In this document: piece by piece, positions 53,165 through 61,678 of the stretch | Layout: each line of letters opens with the position of its first letter | Numbering within the stretch: position 1 is the first letter of the stretch | The notes under the pieces: model-generated | The model's input: the letters and a program-made list of their open reading frames with translations, nothing else | Database searches by the model: none | Told to the model about the DNA's origin: nothing | Source of the DNA: Acidisoma cellulosilyticum | GTDB taxonomy: Bacteria > Pseudomonadota > Alphaproteobacteria > Acetobacterales > Acetobacteraceae | Reading direction: 5' to 3' | NCBI RefSeq assembly: GCF_020621385.1 | Contig: NZ_JAESVA010000002.1 | Span: 124,001-188,000, forward strand | DNA: 64,000 nucleotides | Position numbers and translations under genes: made by a program

Positions 53165-53875
53165 CTAGGGCGCTTCGGCCAGCACGAACCGGCGGGAGCG
53201 CGTCATATTGGTGGGTAAGGCGGAATAGACGTCCTTGACCGCCTCCGCGATGGTGACGCCCGCGAATTGCGGCACCGCCCAATGGCCAGCACGCTCGAAT
53301 AGCCGGTTGCTCCGCAGCACCAGGCGCATTTCCATGGGCGGCAGAAACAGCGCGGTTTCCCGATGTTCGACGCGGAACAGGCTTTGCGACAGCAACCGCC
53401 CGACCTGCCCGGCCGAATAGGGCGTGCCCTGGCCGAAGGGCGTGTTCTCGAAATAGGCCCACATGCCGCGCCGATTGGGGGTGACGACCATCAGCCGCCC
53501 GTCATCCTTCAACACCCGCCACACCTCGCGCAGCAGGCGTCGCGCATTCTCGGCCCCCTCCAGCCCATGCACCAGCAGCACACGGTCAAAGATCGGCCCC
53601 GAAAAAGGCAGCGCGTCCTCCTCGGCCATGCAGGTCAGATTGGCGGCGCCGACCGGCCAGCGGGCCGCGCCGTATTGGGCCGGGGTGACGGCGACCGTCA
53701 GCCGCGCATCCTCTCGCCAGGCGCGCAGATAAGGCGGCGCATAGCCCAGGCCCAGGACCGCCCGCCCGGTCATGTCCGGCCAAAGTGCTGCGATCCGCTT
53801 GCGGATCAGGCGCGCCGCCACGATCCCCTGAGCGGTCGCGTAGAAATCGGCGGCTGAGTGAACGTCGAGTGCCAT
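53165..53875 (-). CDS. SAM-dependent methyltransferase-like protein
   Basis: A 236-residue class-I methyltransferase fold: AVLGLGYAPPYLRAW as the cofactor loop, DRVLLVHGLEGAENARRLL and LKDDGRLMVVTPNRRGMWAY as motifs II-III. The loop is atypical (GLGYAPPYL for GxGxG), a pattern shared by an alphaproteobacterial subfamily next to gloB. ATG 53875 is chosen; the frame upstream runs through the gloB start. Substrate unknown. Confidence 0.82.
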   Translation of the reverse strand: MALDVHSAADFYATAQGIVAARLIRKRIAALWPDMTGRAVLGLGYAPPYLRAWREDARLTVAVTPAQYGAARWPVGAANLTCMAEEDALPFSGPIFDRVLLVHGLEGAENARRLLREVWRVLKDDGRLMVVTPNRRGMWAYFENTPFGQGTPYSAGQVGRLLSQSLFRVEHRETALFLPPMEMRLVLRSNRLFERAGHWAVPQFAGVTIAEAVKDVYSALPTNMTRSRRFVLAEAP

Positions 53876-53973
53876 TCGGCCGAGCATAGCGTAAAGCACA
53901 CAGCACCGCGATGAGTGTAAAAGTCGTATCGCAGCGCATTCCCGCTCAAGGCTGCCGATGCTAGGTTCATCCC

Positions 53974-54705
53974 ATGGCACTCATCGCAATTCCCGTTCCC
54001 ATGCTCTCCGACAACTACGCCTGGCTCCTGCGGGATGAGGCGTCCGGCAAGCTCGCCTTCATCGACCCTGCCGACAGCGAAGCCGCGAGCGAAGCGGTGG
54101 AGACGATGGGCGGCGCGCTCGACACCGTGCTGCTGACCCATCACCACAACGACCATATCGGCGGGGCCGAGGCTTTGCGCACGCGTTTTGGCGCGCAGAT
54201 CGTCGGTGCGGCGCTCGACTCGCATCGCCTGCCCCCGCTCGACCATGGCGTGCGCGAGGGCGAGACCTTCGACTTCGCCGGCCACACGGTCGAGGTTATC
54301 GATACGCCCGGCCATACGGTCGGCCATATCTCCTACTTCCTGCCCGACGGGCCGATGCTGTTCTGTGGCGACACCATGTTCAGCCTCGGCTGCGGCCGTA
54401 TGTTCGAAGGCACGCCCGTGCAGTTCTTCGAAAGCTTCCGCAAGATCGCGGCTTTGCCGCCGCGCACGCTGATCTATGCCGGGCATGAATATACGCAGTC
54501 TAACGCGCGCTTCGCGCTCTCCATCGATCCGGACAATCAGGCGCTGCGCGACAAGGCGGCCGAGGTCGACCGGCTACGCGCGGCCGGCCAGATGACGCTG
54601 CCGGTCCGTCTGGAAGACGAACTGCCGGTGAACCCCTACCTGCTGGCGCGCGATGCCGTCAGCTTCGGGCGCATCCGCCAGCTGAAAGACAGTTTCAAAG
54701 GTTGA
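53974..54705 (+). CDS. gloB: Hydroxyacylglutathione hydrolase (glyoxalase II)
   Basis: A 243-residue metallo-beta-lactamase-fold enzyme splitting S-lactoylglutathione to D-lactate and glutathione. The metal site is TTHHNDHIGG-like (LTHHHNDHIGG), HTVGHISY and FCGDTMF; the GloB-specific YAGHEYTQSNARFAL follows. It detoxifies methylglyoxal. It is divergent from the methyltransferase-like gene 98 bp away. Confidence 0.95.
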   Translation: MALIAIPVPMLSDNYAWLLRDEASGKLAFIDPADSEAASEAVETMGGALDTVLLTHHHNDHIGGAEALRTRFGAQIVGAALDSHRLPPLDHGVREGETFDFAGHTVEVIDTPGHTVGHISYFLPDGPMLFCGDTMFSLGCGRMFEGTPVQFFESFRKIAALPPRTLIYAGHEYTQSNARFALSIDPDNQALRDKAAEVDRLRAAGQMTLPVRLEDELPVNPYLLARDAVSFGRIRQLKDSFKG

Positions 54706-54762
54706 TCGGCCGCTTTTGCTGCCCACCTTTTCCCCAATATTCCCTCCGTAAAGGACGTCCCG

Positions 54763-55365
54763 GTGAAGCTGTTTTACTCGCCCACCAGCCCTTTCGTGCG
54801 CAAAGTGGTGCTGGCCGCCAAAATCCGCGAGATCGACTCGCAGATCGAGCTTGTGCCGACCGACGCCCATAGCTCGCCGGCCGCCCTTCTCTCGGCCAAT
54901 CCGCTGTCGAAAGTGCCCTGTCTGATGACGGAAGACGGCGTGGCGCTGTTCGATAGTCCGGTCATCTGCGAATATCTTGACAGCCTGGGCGACGCGCCGC
55001 CGCTTTTCCCTGACCATGGCGGGGTGCGTTGGACCGCGTTGCGTCAGCAGGCCCTGGCCGACGGCATGATGGATGCGGCGGTCCTGGGCCGCATGGAAAG
55101 CGTCCGCCCGCAGGAGGAGACGCGGGCCAAGGTGATCGAACGGCAAAAGGCCGCCGTCACGCGTGGCCTGGCTTTGCTGGAGGAGACGCCGCCGGAAGCC
55201 GGCCACCCGACCATCGGCACCATCTCCGTCGCCTGCATGCTCGGCTATCTGGACTTCCGATTTGCGGCCGATGACTGGCGCGCCGGGCACCCGCGCCTGG
55301 CCCGCTGGCTGGAGAGTTTCGTGGCGGCGACGCCGGCCTTCGCCGAAACCGCGCCGCCGGTCTGA
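54763..55365 (+). CDS. Glutathione S-transferase family protein
   Basis: A 200-residue GST. The thioredoxin-like N-domain begins KLFYSPTSPFVRKV with the catalytic Ser and NPLSKVPCL and FDSPVICEYLD bind glutathione; the C-domain is helical. It starts with GTG. Co-directional with gloB, 57 bp downstream, suggesting a glutathione-dependent detoxification pair. Confidence 0.9.
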   Translation: MKLFYSPTSPFVRKVVLAAKIREIDSQIELVPTDAHSSPAALLSANPLSKVPCLMTEDGVALFDSPVICEYLDSLGDAPPLFPDHGGVRWTALRQQALADGMMDAAVLGRMESVRPQEETRAKVIERQKAAVTRGLALLEETPPEAGHPTIGTISVACMLGYLDFRFAADDWRAGHPRLARWLESFVAATPAFAETAPPV

Positions 55366-55378
55366 ACGGGTTCGCCGC

Positions 55379-55828
55379 GTGATCGATCTCGCCCGTCCTG
55401 ACCTCAGCGCGAATGATGTGGTGGCTGGTCTTGGCCTGCTGCCGCATCCCGAAGGCGGCTTCTACCGGGAAACGTTCCGCGACGGCGATCTGGATCAGCG
55501 GGGCGTGGTGACGGCCATCCATTTCCTGCTGCCGCGCGGCGTCATCAGCCATTGGCACCGGGTCGATGCGGTCGAGATCTGGTTCTGGCATGCGGGCGCG
55601 CCGCTGCGGCTTGATATCGCATCCGCTGACGCGGAACCGGCAAAGGTGACGCTCGGGCGCGATCTGGGTTCTGGCCAGAGTTTTCAGGGTTTCGTGCCGC
55701 CGCATGCCTGGCAGAGGGCAGAGAGTCTGGGCGATTGGACCCTCGTTTCCTGCACCGTCTCCCCGGCCTTTCTGTTCAGCGGTTTCGAATTGGCCCCGCC
55801 GGGCTGGGAGCCGGCGCCGGCGGCTTAG
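55379..55828 (+). CDS. DUF985-type cupin protein
   Basis: A 149-residue cupin. LLPHPEGGFYRETFR and FLLPRGVISHWHRVDAVEIWFWHAG are DUF985 motifs with His/Glu metal ligands. It starts with GTG 13 bp after the GST gene and ends overlapping the convergent MFS gene by four bases. Relatives include ectoine-like and sugar epimerase folds; role unknown. Confidence 0.85.
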   Translation: MIDLARPDLSANDVVAGLGLLPHPEGGFYRETFRDGDLDQRGVVTAIHFLLPRGVISHWHRVDAVEIWFWHAGAPLRLDIASADAEPAKVTLGRDLGSGQSFQGFVPPHAWQRAESLGDWTLVSCTVSPAFLFSGFELAPPGWEPAPAA

Positions 55829-57006
55829 GCATTGGCCGTTCGCATGGCCTGCCTTGCCCAGATCGCCATCCCCAACCCGATTGTGGCCGCGATACCGCCG
55901 ATCAGAAAGACCGAAGCATAGCCTGAACGGTCGGCGAGCAGGCCGACCACCGGCGCGGTCGCGCCATAGGCCAGATCCTGAAAGGCCGCGAAACCGCCTA
56001 GCGCCGTGCCGCGCAACTGTGGCGGCACCTGCTTGACGACTTCGGACCCCATGGCCGGAAAGACCATCGAACAGCCGAGGCCGGTCAGCAGCGCGCCCAC
56101 CAGCGCTAGGACTGGTCCGGGTGCGACCCACAGCAGATATTGGCCGCAGGCCTCCACCGCCAGCGAGGCGATGGCGACGGGTGTGCCGCCGATCCGGTCC
56201 GGCAGATGGCCGCAAAGCACACGCACGACCACGAAACCAAGGCCGAAACAGGTAAGCCCAAGACCCGCATAGGGCCAATGGCGGCTGAGGAAATAGAGGG
56301 AGAAGAAGGCGCCCAAGGCCGCGAAGCCGACCCCTTGCAGACCGACCGCTGCGCCCGGCTTCCAGATTTGTCCGATGATCGACCAGAAGGAAACCCGATG
56401 ACCGCCCTGCGGGGCGACGGCCGGCAGGCTCTGCACAACGACCAGTCCCAGAAGTGGCACAACCGCGCAGACGAGCATGAGAGCACCGAAGCCGCAGCTG
56501 TGCATCAGCCAAAGGCCGAGCGGACCACCCAGCGCGAAACCGCCATACATGCCCATGCCGACCAGGGACAGAACCTTGCCCGATCTGGGCTGGCCCATCA
56601 GGCCGATGGACCAGCTGATCATGCCGACCAGCGCCAGGCTTTCGCCCAGGCCCAGCAGCAAGCGCCCTGCGATCAGCACCGCGTAATCGGCCGATGCCGG
56701 CAGCCGGGACCAGGTCGACAGCAGACAGATCAAGCTGGCGGCTGCGTAGACGATCAGGCCGCGCTGCATGGACCGTTTGCCGCCATGCCGGTCCGCCTGG
56801 GTGCCGGCGTAGGCGCGCGACAGGATGGTCGACAGAAAGGCAATGCCGACCGCCACGCCGCCAAAAGCGTTGTTGAGATGCAGACCCTGCACGACATGCA
56901 GCGGCACGGCGGGCAGCGACATGGCAACGGAAAGATAGGAGACGAACAGAGCCGCCGTCAGAAGAATGACGCGGCGATAGGCCAGATCGGCTGCAAGCAT
57001 AGTCAA
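55825..57006 (-). CDS. MFS transporter, YhhS/YfcJ-like
   Basis: A 393-residue inner-membrane protein with about twelve hydrophobic helices. The motif RAYAGTQADRHGGKRSM after helix 2 matches the MFS loop 2-3 signature, and the repeat CGHLPDRIGG lies in the second half. It resembles the YhhS/YfcJ drug/sugar efflux group. Monocistronic; substrate not assignable. Confidence 0.9.
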   Translation of the reverse strand: MTMLAADLAYRRVILLTAALFVSYLSVAMSLPAVPLHVVQGLHLNNAFGGVAVGIAFLSTILSRAYAGTQADRHGGKRSMQRGLIVYAAASLICLLSTWSRLPASADYAVLIAGRLLLGLGESLALVGMISWSIGLMGQPRSGKVLSLVGMGMYGGFALGGPLGLWLMHSCGFGALMLVCAVVPLLGLVVVQSLPAVAPQGGHRVSFWSIIGQIWKPGAAVGLQGVGFAALGAFFSLYFLSRHWPYAGLGLTCFGLGFVVVRVLCGHLPDRIGGTPVAIASLAVEACGQYLLWVAPGPVLALVGALLTGLGCSMVFPAMGSEVVKQVPPQLRGTALGGFAAFQDLAYGATAPVVGLLADRSGYASVFLIGGIAATIGLGMAIWARQAMRTANA

Positions 57007-57090
57007 AAGCTCCGCATTATTTTTATTCTTGCGCGTTGATTGGCGTGAACGCTTAAGGGCCGCTGACCGATGGGTCGAGCTTAGCCGGGA

Positions 57091-57828
57091 TCAGTTTCTA
57101 CCGCCATTCGCCTTTATAACCTGTCCGTTGACCCAAGCGCTGTCAGGCCCGGCCAGGAAGGAGACGATGCGCGCGATATCGTCCGGCTGACCGAGCCGGC
57201 CTAGCGGAATATCCTGGGTCAAACGCTGGAGGATAGTCTCCGATCGACCGGCCAGAAGCAGCTCGGTCAAGACCGGACCGGGCGCCACCGCATTGACGGT
57301 CACTTGGCGTGTCCCCAATTCCTTCGCCAGCGTATGGGTCAGCGCTTCCACCGCAGCTTTCGTCGCCGTGTAGACACCATGCGCCGGAAGATAGGCGCCG
57401 ATGATGCTGGTCGAAAGGTTGATGATGCGACCGCCGTCCCGCACCCGTCGCGCGCCTTCACGCATGCCGTTGAAGGCGCCGGTCAGGTTGACCGCCAGAA
57501 GGCGCTGGTAGTCTTCGTCGGTGACGGTCGCCAGCGGCGACATTGCGCTGATACCGGCATTGTTCACCACAACGTCGATCGGCCCGAAGGCGTCTTCGGC
57601 GGCATCGAATAGCGCTGTCATGGCGGCTGCATCGGCGACGTCTGCGCGCATCGCTTTGGCCCGCCCGCCAGCGGCTTCGATGACCGAGACCAAGTTTTCC
57701 GCCGCGGCTGTGCTGGCCGCATAGTTAATGATGGTCTGAAACCCATCGGCCGCCAGTCGTATGGCGATCGCGGCACCGATGCCCTTGGAAGCCCCCGTCA
57801 CGATGGCGGTTCGTCTTATAGCGGTCAT
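57091..57828 (-). CDS. SDR-family oxidoreductase
   Basis: A 245-residue classical SDR: TGASKGIG cofactor loop, NNAG, catalytic Ser in STSI, and YTATK with Tyr and Lys. The catalytic Ser motif reads LSTSIIG. It resembles 3-oxoacyl-ACP reductase-like proteins of unknown substrate. The 220 bp between it and the hydrolase show no gene. Confidence 0.9.
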   Translation of the reverse strand: MTAIRRTAIVTGASKGIGAAIAIRLAADGFQTIINYAASTAAAENLVSVIEAAGGRAKAMRADVADAAAMTALFDAAEDAFGPIDVVVNNAGISAMSPLATVTDEDYQRLLAVNLTGAFNGMREGARRVRDGGRIINLSTSIIGAYLPAHGVYTATKAAVEALTHTLAKELGTRQVTVNAVAPGPVLTELLLAGRSETILQRLTQDIPLGRLGQPDDIARIVSFLAGPDSAWVNGQVIKANGGRN

Positions 57829-58050
57829 GCGACATATCTCCTCTCGACACGATCTGCGTCCGACAGAAAATACGATGAATTCGTCACATTTCTCAGTCGC
57901 ATTACCGGAAGGAGGCGCGGCATGCCCTGAAAACCTAGGCTTGTCCTGCGCAGAGCCATGGGTTTTGCCGTGCGCGGCGGCCGCCGGCCAACGAGACTAT
58001 TCAGGTTTTGGTGGCGACAAATTCAGGCTGTCGGACCCGGTTGTCTTGGC

Positions 58051-58977
58051 TCAACTCCGCCAGTGCCGGGTGATGAATGACGCGGCATTGTCCAAGGCCA
58101 GGCGCGCCGCCGGCAGGTCTGTCACGGAGCGCTGAAAGACGTGATGCAGGCCCTCATAGATATCCAGATGCACCGCCCCGCCCAGGTTTGCGGCGGCTTC
58201 CGCATAGCGCCGTGAATCATCCAGCAAAATCTCGTCGGTGCCGACCTGAATGGCGAGCGGCGGCAGTGCCGCCGGCAAGTCGTAGAGCGGTGAAGCGCGA
58301 CCGTCGCGCGGATCCGCGCCGGCCAGATAGGTCTCCGCCGCCTTGGCCAGAATCTGTGGCTTGAAGATCGGGTCATAGGTCTCAGCGTTGAACGATGCGC
58401 CCGTCAAAGCAAGGTCGAGCCATGGTGACAATACAACGACGGACGCGACCTCTGCGCCCTGTCCTTCCGCATCTTGCAGGACCCCCAGCGTCAGCGCGCC
58501 GCCAGCGGAATCACCGATCAGCGCGATTTGCGTGAAGCCTCGGCTGGCCAGCCAGCGACGGGCAGCGATGGCCGCGTCGAACGCCGCCGGAAAAGGATGT
58601 TCCGGCGCCAGCGGATAATCGAGCACGAAGGTGGCAATGCCGGTGCGGCAAGCCACCTGACTGGCAAAGCCGCGATAAGCGGCGGCGGAGCCCAGCATAT
58701 AGGCGCCACCATGCAGAAACAGAATGGCGCGATCGGCCGGAGCATCGGCCGGGCTGACCCACCAGCCCTGCATTGCGCCGTCATCGACCTGTAGCAGCAC
58801 CATGCCATCCGCGATCGGCGTTTGGGCCGTCATCGCGTCATAGGCTTCCCGCATCGTGCCGGTGAAGCCTGCGAAATGCTGCTGCACCTTGGCCAGCAGC
58901 GCGCGCTCGATGGCGCTCTCGGCCTCCGATATCGGATGGCGTGTTGCGATCAGGGTCGGAAGACCAGGGTCGGTCAT
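58051..58977 (-). CDS. Alpha/beta hydrolase of the HSL family
   Basis: A 308-residue esterase. The oxyanion motif HGGAY, the nucleophile GDSAGG, and the Asp and His near PPLAIQVGTDEILLDDS and EGLHHVF form the hormone-sensitive-lipase triad. AGAGG lies before ATG 58977. It is divergent from a LysR gene 132 bp away, a likely regulator. Confidence 0.9.
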   Translation of the reverse strand: MTDPGLPTLIATRHPISEAESAIERALLAKVQQHFAGFTGTMREAYDAMTAQTPIADGMVLLQVDDGAMQGWWVSPADAPADRAILFLHGGAYMLGSAAAYRGFASQVACRTGIATFVLDYPLAPEHPFPAAFDAAIAARRWLASRGFTQIALIGDSAGGALTLGVLQDAEGQGAEVASVVVLSPWLDLALTGASFNAETYDPIFKPQILAKAAETYLAGADPRDGRASPLYDLPAALPPLAIQVGTDEILLDDSRRYAEAAANLGGAVHLDIYEGLHHVFQRSVTDLPAARLALDNAASFITRHWRS

Positions 58978-59109
58978 GGGATCTCGCCTCTGCATGGATC
59001 GGCTGAGCCCGACCCGTTGAGGCGGGGTTTTGAGCCATTCCATTTTCTGCAGATAGACAGGGGATAAGACTACCATCTATTCCTGACAGGACAGAATGAG
59101 GGATGATCG

Positions 59110-60003
59110 GTGGATCGGCTCGATGCAATCCGGCTTTTTGTGCGCGTCGTTGAAAAAGGCAGCTTCTCGGCGGCCGCGCGGGAAGCCGGGATCGGCCAGT
59201 CGGCGGCCAGCAAACAGATCGCGGCGCTGGAGGCGCGGCTGGGCGCGCAGCTTCTCCAACGCACATCGCGCAGCCTAGCCGTCACGGAACTCGGGCAGAG
59301 CGTCTATGACGCTGCCCTGCGACTGGTCGAGGATTTTTCGGCCTTGGACTCCCTGGTCGGTCAAGGTCAGTCCAATCCTTCGGGCCTTGTGCGCGTTGCC
59401 GTCGCGCCGGTTTTCGGGCGCCTTTACATCGTGCCACGCCTGCCCGAATTCTTTGGCCTGTTCCCCAATATCAGCGTCGAAATGTCAGCCTCCGACCGTC
59501 ACGTCGATCTGATCGAGGACGGGTTCGATCTCGCGATCCGTCACGGCGATCTGAGCGATTCCTCCATGACCGTCCGCAAGCTGGCGACCAGCCCTTTCCT
59601 GACGGTCGCCACACCCACCTATTTCGAGCGTCACGGTACACCGACGACACCGGGTGATTTGACCGGTCATGCCTGTATCACCTTTGCCTCGCAGCAGAGC
59701 ATCCGTCCCTGGCGGTTCGCGGGTGGGGCCGTCCATCGTCCGGACGGGCCATTCCGCACCAGCGACGCGGAGCAAGGGCGGGCCGCCCTTCTGGCGCATC
59801 TCGGTATCGCGCATATGCCGGCCTGGATCGTGGCACCCGAACTCGCGTCAGGCGCCTTGCACCTGGCCTTGCGCGATTACGAGATGGAGACAACGACCAT
59901 CAACGCTGTCTATCCGTCCCGGCGGCATCTGCCGACCAAGGTTCGCCTTCTGCTCGATTTTTTGGCCAGGACCTTGGCCCTTGACCTGAATCTTCCTTGT
60001 TGA
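59110..60003 (+). CDS. LysR-family transcriptional regulator, CrgA-like
   Basis: A 297-residue LysR protein starting at GTG. The HTH (KGSFSAAAREAGIGQSAASK) and effector domain (VRVAVAPVFGRLYIVP, GFDLAIRHGDL) match the CrgA/DsdC-like subgroup. It is divergent from the HSL-type esterase and probably regulates it. Confidence 0.9.
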   Translation: MDRLDAIRLFVRVVEKGSFSAAAREAGIGQSAASKQIAALEARLGAQLLQRTSRSLAVTELGQSVYDAALRLVEDFSALDSLVGQGQSNPSGLVRVAVAPVFGRLYIVPRLPEFFGLFPNISVEMSASDRHVDLIEDGFDLAIRHGDLSDSSMTVRKLATSPFLTVATPTYFERHGTPTTPGDLTGHACITFASQQSIRPWRFAGGAVHRPDGPFRTSDAEQGRAALLAHLGIAHMPAWIVAPELASGALHLALRDYEMETTTINAVYPSRRHLPTKVRLLLDFLARTLALDLNLPC

Positions 60004-60040
60004 CCGACGCTGGAGACGGAGAGTTCTGCCGTCAGGCCCG

Positions 60041-60136
60041 TCAGCGAGCAAACCCTTGCAATGCGTCGATAAAGCCTTCCGGGCGATAGGGTTCGGATGC
60101 CGTATTGAATACCGGCCCGACCAGCTTAAAGTCCAT
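60041..60136 (-). pseudogene. C-terminal gene remnant cut by a repeat element
   Basis: On the minus strand DFKLVGPVFNTASEPYRPEG is a protein-like end of 31 codons stopping at 60041. Its apparent ATG (60134-60136) lies inside the terminus of the family A element, so the real 5' part was probably separated by insertion or deletion. I do not recognise the family. Confidence 0.4.
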
Positions 60137-60294
60137 CAGGTTTAGTTGGAAACACCAAAAAATCTGTCGTGCGCGGGCCCCGACCCGCGCATCTACCCGA
60201 CGCAGCAAGCAATCGGCCGGCTGGGCGCCGCGGCGGGTAGGTCCGCGCAACAAGTGCGCGGATGACAAATTATCTATTAAAACCTGACAGACTC
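60129..60294. repeat. MITE-like element, family A copy 3
   Basis: A 166-bp element flanked by TA on both sides (60127-60128, 60295-60296). Ends read AAGTCCATCAGGTTTAG and TAAAACCTGACAGACTC. The interior repeats the motif of copy 1: GGGTAGGTCCGCGC and AACAAGTGCGCGGATGAC (60235-60267). The 280 bp from here to the next gene hold an open plus-strand frame (GGAs to 60529, ending WDKKDEV) without a start codon, possibly another remnant. Confidence 0.7.
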
Positions 60295-60576
60295 TAGGGG
60301 GCGCGGTCCGTCATCGGACCAGTTGGGCCTCGTCCGCTCGGCCAGCAGCCCTGTTCGAAAGCCGGATTTAAAAACGGCCATGCCCGTCTTTTGCCTTTCC
60401 CTGGCGCAACATCATCCGAAACGTCGTCGCGCGGGCGATCGCAGGCGATTGACGATCTGGAACGCGCCCGCGTTACCTTCGACCAGACGATCGGTACGGC
60501 GACCAGATGGGACAAGAAGGACGAGGTCTAACCGCGACGCTCCGTCAGCTCAAAGAAAACTCGTCGGGAACTGAGG

Positions 60577-60873
60577 TCATTTAAGCCAGCTTAGTCCGCC
60601 AATTATGCCGCCAACGATAAGGGCGACTGCACCGATGCCAATCGCGATCCATTGGATCTTCCACGACCAGAGGTCATCATTGGTTGGAAGTCGATCAAGC
60701 TTCTTATCGATGCCAATCAGTTGGTGGGAGATGGTTTTTTGGTCAGCCTTGATCTCCGCCAGATCCCGTTGGACGTACTCGAAATGCGTTTCTAGTTTGG
60801 TCAGGCGGCTTTCCATGCCCCCAGAATCACCTCCGCCAGCATCATTTACAAGGGAATTATCTGAAGCCGCCAT
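60577..60873 (-). CDS. Small coiled-coil protein with C-terminal membrane anchor
   Basis: A 98-residue protein. Residues about 20-60 are a heptad-like coiled coil (LTKLETHFEYVQRDLAEIKA) and about 72-96 a membrane helix (IAIGIGAVALIVGGIIGGL). The plan resembles phage XhlA-type holin partners and other tail-anchored sensors, but no family is certain. ATG 60873 is chosen because it opens the conserved-looking part; no good ribosome-binding site is seen. It lies 29 bp after the zinc-ribbon-like gene on the same strand. Confidence 0.6.
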   Translation of the reverse strand: MAASDNSLVNDAGGGDSGGMESRLTKLETHFEYVQRDLAEIKADQKTISHQLIGIDKKLDRLPTNDDLWSWKIQWIAIGIGAVALIVGGIIGGLSWLK

Positions 60874-60902
60874 TGGAACCGGATAAGGAATCAACTTGCC
60901 GG

Positions 60903-61214
60903 TCACTGCCCCACTGACCTCTTTGGGGTGAGTAGCCTGTCCTTGAGGTGCATCCGGACAAATCCACAATTCAGGCAAACTAGAACGTAAGTATCCATTT
61001 TGTTTTCCGGCACGCCGGTCGTAATTTTGACTGTTATCTCTCCGTTTGCAAAGACACCCCATTCAGTCGTGGCGCAGAACGGACAATCATCACTGACCCC
61101 TCGTTCTTCAAAAAACCCTTCGACTTTCTTGACGTCATCCATCTCCTCGGCCATGTCCCTGGCGGAGATTCGTAATGAAGGTCGGGGCTTATTATCCGGA
61201 AGATCCGAACTCAT
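60903..61214 (-). CDS. Zinc-ribbon-like hypothetical protein
   Basis: A 103-residue soluble protein. CPFCATTEW and VCLNCGF, 37 residues apart, form a two-CxxC zinc ribbon. The N-terminal third is acidic and helical. Family not recognised. It forms a two-gene module with the coiled-coil membrane protein downstream, in lower-GC sequence between gene fragments. Confidence 0.6.
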   Translation of the reverse strand: MSSDLPDNKPRPSLRISARDMAEEMDDVKKVEGFFEERGVSDDCPFCATTEWGVFANGEITVKITTGVPENKMDTYVLVCLNCGFVRMHLKDRLLTPKRSVGQ

Positions 61215-61365
61215 TTTTGTCCTTTGATCATCTAACTAAGGCGATATTCGCGATAAGTTGCGGCTCCATATCAAATTTGGAAAATCCAAGCCTATTTTTC
61301 ATTTCGATTTTGCACAAAAACATAAACCGACTGGCTGGCCAATAGCCTATATGCGTCCCACTCTC

Positions 61366-61476
61366 TTACTCTGCCTCTGGCGCCAGTGGTTTGATCGACA
61401 GGCTGAAGCCGAGCGCCTTGGTCAAGGCCGTCAGCGTCGATACCCCTCGGGCGAAAAGGCGCGACACGGATTTCGA
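61366..61476 (-). pseudogene. Fragment of an XRE-type antitoxin-like protein
   Basis: The minus strand encodes SVSRLFARGVSTLTALTKAL and ends LSIKPLAPEAE then TAA. This is the typical last third of small XRE antitoxins, from the recognition helix to the C-terminus. Upstream in frame is a TGA (61477-61479) and the rest is missing. An ATG just upstream is out of frame. Confidence 0.5.
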
Positions 61477-61678
61477 TCATATGTCAATTATATTTGACAA
61501 TCCTGCCCGTCCCTATCGGTGCCGCCTGATCGAGAGCTCCACAGTCGCGAGCCAAGCGATGGTCGCAGCGTTCCGGCCCCCAGCACGCCCCACCGCCGCC
61601 AGAATACCGCCGCAAATCCAGTGCTCTCTGCGCGCCGGCGAAGCCTTTGGGGGCTTTCGCCTGCCGGAGTGCTCGCTT

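Noticed and set aside
7918-60267. CRISPR-like recurrence of GGGTAGGTCCGCGC units
   Set aside because: The units are dispersed 52 kb apart inside MITE-like elements, with no regular spacer array and no cas genes.
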